Source: Phocaeicola_A sp964444735 (GTDB lineage Bacteria; Bacteroidota; Bacteroidia; Bacteroidales; Bacteroidaceae). From it: a stretch of DNA of 17,997 bases. Each line of letters opens with the position of its first letter. The stretch's first letter is position 1. The notes beneath the pieces were generated by a model. That model had not been told where the DNA came from. It did not search any database and saw nothing but the letters and a program-made list of their open reading frames with translations. The stretch spans positions 1 to 17,997 of the forward strand of contig CAYUIJ010000049.1 in assembly GCA_964444735.1 (NCBI GenBank), read 5' to 3'. Below are positions 14,781 through 17,997 of this stretch, in pieces. The position numbers and the translations under genes were made by a program.

Positions 14781-15159
14781 ATGCGCGAAGCCCCGGCTCG
14801 TGGAAGCCAGGGCTTTGTTGTCGCCCAAAGTTCGTGTGACTTCCGGCATCATCTTTTTCGTTATGGCAAAGTTGCAATTTTTCCACATACCCGGCCAAAC
14901 GGTTCCTTTTCCGCAAAGAATTGATGACAGCACGGCAATGAGCAGGCCGGCTTCCTGCAAAGACAGCCGCTTTTAGCCCACAGCCGCATTCATTGGCCTT
15001 GCGATGCGTAAAGGCAACCGAATGAAGCAGGCTCTTCAGAGAAAATGCCGGATCTTATCCGGAAAATAACCGAGGAAACTTTACCGAAAGCGATAATTCT
15101 TGATTTTGCGCTCGCTTTTGGCGATAGGCAGATTTTTCACCGTGTCATTTTAATGACCG
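14781..15159. other. 379-bp non-coding stretch with a hairpin before valS
   Basis: No convincing gene is seen. At 14788-14815 an almost perfect hairpin forms: AAGCCC and GGCT pair with AGCC and GGGCTT, with one C/A mismatch and a 6-nt loop. The rest contains open but unrecognised frames on both strands (for example a minus-strand frame with KLQLCHNEKDDAGSHTNF). The compositional texture differs from the AT-rich MFS gene. It could be a conserved intergenic element or an old insertion; nothing more can be said from the sequence alone. Confidence 0.4.
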
Positions 15160-15189
15160 TTGATAATAGCGGGTAACCTGCTTTTTTGT

Positions 15190-15197
15190 TACTTTTG
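15190..15197 (+). promoter_or_regulatory. -7 promoter element of valS (TACTTTTG)
   Basis: TACTTTTG, followed by CA, fits TAnnTTTG and lies 44 nt before the valS ATG at 15241. It is inside the longest in-frame extension (from 15160), which supports the shorter start. The -33 region is not obvious. Confidence 0.65.
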
Positions 15198-15240
15198 CAT
15201 GCCATTAATGGCCGACTTAACATACAAATACAAAAGAAAA

Positions 15241-17913
15241 ATGGAATTAGCAAGTAAGTACAATCCCATGGATGTGGAAGGAAAATGGTATCAGTATTGG
15301 CTGGACAACAAGCTTTTCAGTTCTAAACCAGACGGACGTGAGCCTTATATCGTTGTCATTCCGCCGCCTAACGTCACTGGCGTGCTTCACATGGGGCACA
15401 TGCTTAACAATACCATTCAGGATATTCTGGTACGTCGCGCACGCATGGAGGGAAAGAACGCATGCTGGGTACCGGGAACTGATCATGCTTCTATCGCAAC
15501 CGAAGCTAAAGTGGTTGACAAGCTGGCACAGGAAGGTATCAAGAAGACCGACCTCACACGCGAAGAATTTCTCAAGCATGCATGGGCATGGACCGAAGAA
15601 CACGGAGGCATCATCCTCAAACAGCTGCGCAAGCTGGGAGCCAGCTGCGACTGGGACCGCACGGCTTTCACCATGGATGAGACCCGAAGCAAGAGCGTTA
15701 TCAAAGTATTCGTGGATCTGTATAACAAGGGGCTCATCTACCGCGGTATACGCATGGTAAACTGGGATCCGGAAGCCCTCACCGCACTGAGCGACGAAGA
15801 GGTTGTCTATAAGGAAGAGCACAGCAAGCTTTATTATCTGCGTTATTATGTGGCCGATGATATGAACGGAGAGTCCGGATCCGAAAGCGAGGTTGTACAC
15901 CGTAATGCAAGGAGACACCGCTATGCCGTAGTGGCTACCACTCGTCCGGAAACCATTATGGGCGATACAGCCGTGTGTATCAACCCGAAAGATCCGAAGA
16001 ACCAGTGGCTGAAAGGAAAGAAAGTAATTGTTCCGCTGGTAAACCGCGTGATTCCGGTTATTCAAGACAGCTACGTAGATATCGAGTTCGGTACCGGATG
16101 TCTGAAAGTAACCCCTGCTCACGATGTGAACGACTATATGCTGGGCGAGAAATACAACCTGCCGATCATCAACATATTCAACGACAACGGGACACTGAGC
16201 GAAGCTGCCGGGATGTATGTGGGCATGAACCGCTTTGACGTGCGCGCACAGATAGAAAAAGACCTTGAAGCTGCCGGACTGCTTGAAAAAGTAGAGGCAT
16301 ATACCAATAAGGTGGGATTCTCTGAGCGCACCAACGTTGCCATTGAGCCGAAACTGTCCATGCAATGGTTTTTGAAGATGAGGCATTTTGCAGACATGGC
16401 ACTGCCGCCTGTAATGAACGATGAGCTGAAGTTCTACCCATCCAAATACAAGAACACTTATAAGAACTGGTTAGAGAACATTAAAGACTGGTGTATCAGC
16501 CGCCAGTTGTGGTGGGGACATCGCATACCGGCATACTTCTTTCCCGGAGGTGGGTATGTAGTGGCCGAAACTCAGGAAGAGGCACTGAAGCTAGCCCGGG
16601 AGAAGACAGGAAATACAGCGATGAAGATGGAAGACTTACGTCAGGATGAAGACTGTCTTGACACTTGGTTCTCGTCATGGTTGTGGCCTATCTCACTTTT
16701 TGATGGAATCAACAGTCCGGGCAACGAGGAAATAAGCTATTACTACCCTACCAGTGACTTAGTTACCGGTCCGGATATCATCTTTTTCTGGGTGGCCCGC
16801 ATGATTATGGCAGGCTATGAGTATCAAGGACAGATGCCGTTCAAGAACGTATACTTCACAGGTATCGTACGCGACAAGATTGGCCGCAAGATGTCAAAAT
16901 CGCTGGGAAACTCGCCCGACCCATTGAAACTGATTGAGAAATACGGTGCTGACGGCGTGCGCATGGGTATGATGCTTGCCGCCCCTGCCGGAAACGACAT
17001 CCTCTTTGACGATGCGCTCTGCGAGCAGGGACGTAATTTCAACAACAAGATATGGAACGCCTTCCGTCTGGTAAAAGGCTGGAATGTGGCCGATACGGCA
17101 CAACCTGAATACGCGCGCCTTTCCACCGAATGGTTCGGATCCATATTGGCCAAAACAGCAGCCGAGGTTAACGGCCTCTTCGGCAAATACCGTTTGAGCG
17201 AAGCCATGATGGCTGTTTACAAACTGTTCTGGGACGAATTCTCAAGCTGGTATCTCGAAATGGTAAAACCGGTCTACGGACAGCCCATTGATAAGGTTAC
17301 CTACGAGAATACACTGGGTTATTTTGACAGTCTGCTGAAACTGCTCCACCCGTTCATGCCGTTCATCACCGAAGAGTTGTGGCAACACATCTATGAGCGC
17401 AAGAAAGGTGAAAGCATCATGGTACAGACACTGGATATCCCGGCCGGATTCAATGATGAGCTTATCAGCCGTTTTGAGGTGGTAAAAGAGGTTATCGGAA
17501 GCATCCGTACCATTCGTCTGCAAAAGAACATCGCACAGAAAGAGTCCCTGTCACTGGAAGTGGTAAGCGAAAATCCGGTTGCCGCGTTCAACCCCGTGAT
17601 TGAAAAGCTCTGCAATCTGTCGGCCGTCTCATTGGTAGAAACAAAATCAGACGGCATCACCGCATTCATGGTAGGAACCACCGAATATGCCGTACCTTTG
17701 GGCAACCTTATCAACGTGGAGAAAGAGCTCAAGAAACTGGAAGCTGATTTGAAATATCAGGAAGGTTTCCTGATGAGCGTCATGAAGAAGCTGAACAACG
17801 AGAAATTCATAAGCAAGGCTCCGGCCGGCGTGATTGAAACGGAACGCAAGAAACAGGCCGATGCCGAGACCAAGATTGCCGCTCTGAAAGAAAGTATCAG
17901 CAAGCTGAAATAA
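15241..17913 (+). CDS. valS: valine--tRNA ligase
   Basis: ValRS charges tRNA-Val with valine in the cytoplasm. The 890-residue class I synthetase is full length for Bacteroidetes. It carries PPPNVTGVLHMGHML with the HMGH signature (residues 50-53), the CP1 editing domain (VATTRPETIMGDTAV, then TPAHDVNDYMLG), WWGHRIPAYF, TWFSSWLWPISLF, and KMSKSLGNSPDP with the KMSKS loop at 550-554. It ends with an anticodon-binding domain and a C-terminal coiled-coil arm rich in Lys and Glu (about 820-890). ATGs at 15199 and 15208 are in frame, but they lie within about 10 nt of the promoter element at 15190. MELASKYNPMDVE at 15241 is the typical start. It is not in an operon within the window. No clear terminator was seen before the window ends. 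Confidence 0.98.
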   Translation: MELASKYNPMDVEGKWYQYWLDNKLFSSKPDGREPYIVVIPPPNVTGVLHMGHMLNNTIQDILVRRARMEGKNACWVPGTDHASIATEAKVVDKLAQEGIKKTDLTREEFLKHAWAWTEEHGGIILKQLRKLGASCDWDRTAFTMDETRSKSVIKVFVDLYNKGLIYRGIRMVNWDPEALTALSDEEVVYKEEHSKLYYLRYYVADDMNGESGSESEVVHRNARRHRYAVVATTRPETIMGDTAVCINPKDPKNQWLKGKKVIVPLVNRVIPVIQDSYVDIEFGTGCLKVTPAHDVNDYMLGEKYNLPIINIFNDNGTLSEAAGMYVGMNRFDVRAQIEKDLEAAGLLEKVEAYTNKVGFSERTNVAIEPKLSMQWFLKMRHFADMALPPVMNDELKFYPSKYKNTYKNWLENIKDWCISRQLWWGHRIPAYFFPGGGYVVAETQEEALKLAREKTGNTAMKMEDLRQDEDCLDTWFSSWLWPISLFDGINSPGNEEISYYYPTSDLVTGPDIIFFWVARMIMAGYEYQGQMPFKNVYFTGIVRDKIGRKMSKSLGNSPDPLKLIEKYGADGVRMGMMLAAPAGNDILFDDALCEQGRNFNNKIWNAFRLVKGWNVADTAQPEYARLSTEWFGSILAKTAAEVNGLFGKYRLSEAMMAVYKLFWDEFSSWYLEMVKPVYGQPIDKVTYENTLGYFDSLLKLLHPFMPFITEELWQHIYERKKGESIMVQTLDIPAGFNDELISRFEVVKEVIGSIRTIRLQKNIAQKESLSLEVVSENPVAAFNPVIEKLCNLSAVSLVETKSDGITAFMVGTTEYAVPLGNLINVEKELKKLEADLKYQEGFLMSVMKKLNNEKFISKAPAGVIETERKKQADAETKIAALKESISKLK

Positions 17914-17997
17914 AAACTGTTCTCTTAATTCCGCCGGCCGGTATAATGCAATATGGGAAGTCAATGCGAGGTTTGCGCTTTACATGTGTTTTTGAGG

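Noticed and set aside
15160..15240. N-terminal extension of valS by 27 residues
   Set aside because: It spans the promoter element at 15190-15197, and ValRS proteins typically start near MELASKYNP.
17946..17997. Possible start of a further plus-strand gene at the right edge (ATG at 17946 or 17964)
   Set aside because: Fewer than 20 codons are visible, with no recognisable motif or promoter element, so it cannot be supported.
1..17997. CRISPR array, tRNA or rRNA genes
   Set aside because: No regularly spaced repeats, cloverleaf-like segments or rRNA signature sequences were seen on reading the window.

Overview
The window looks like a chromosomal segment of a Bacteroidales bacterium, most likely Bacteroides or Phocaeicola. 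Four promoters carry the Bacteroidetes -7 element TAnnTTTG at sensible distances from start codons, and obvious Shine-Dalgarno sites are lacking. The TsaE/Imm17 pair and the secreted pectin-degrading enzymes fit the same assignment. This is a judgement from content; no phylogenetic test was done.

Layout. (1) Positions 1-4334, plus strand: two terminator-like hairpins, then four genes in two transcription units. They encode a putative GT-B-like protein, a GT-A transferase with an LEDD motif, a GT4 transferase and a GT2 transferase, which together suggest surface-polysaccharide assembly. (2) 4335-5079: a gene-poor stretch with coding-like fragments, probably decayed. (3) 5080-6556, minus strand: a tight operon of a metal ABC permease (ABC-3 type), TsaE (tRNA t6A synthesis) and a small Imm17-like membrane protein. 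(4) About 6621-6985, minus strand: the 3' end of an IS5-like transposase gene. Its upstream part is fused in frame to the last gene of the pectin operon. (5) 6764-13074, minus strand: a pectin side-chain and ester-processing operon, in transcription order GH105 hydrolase, CE8 pectinesterase, SUMF1/Asp-box protein, and a CE12-CE8 esterase with a transposase-derived tail. (6) 13254-14717, plus strand: a divergent ACS-type MFS transporter, probably for hexuronates, ended by a strong terminator. (7) 14781-15159: non-coding DNA with a hairpin. (8) 15241-17913, plus strand: valS, complete.

How it works together. The GH105 and esterase enzymes carry export signals and would remove methyl, acetyl and unsaturated sugar groups from pectin or rhamnogalacturonan fragments. 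The divergent MFS protein would import the uronic acid products. No SusC/SusD pair, polysaccharide lyase or regulator is in the window, so this is either the edge of a larger locus or an auxiliary cluster.

Most notable. The CE12-CE8 gene has lost its own stop codon and reads into a truncated transposase. Its CE8 domain has also lost the general-acid Asp of the QDT motif (now QGT) and the Trp of the RPW motif (now RPG), while the paralogue two genes away keeps both. It looks like an enzyme losing, or changing, its CE8 activity. A second curiosity is the fusion of a SUMF1-type domain lacking the catalytic cysteines to a four-Asp-box sialidase-like propeller.
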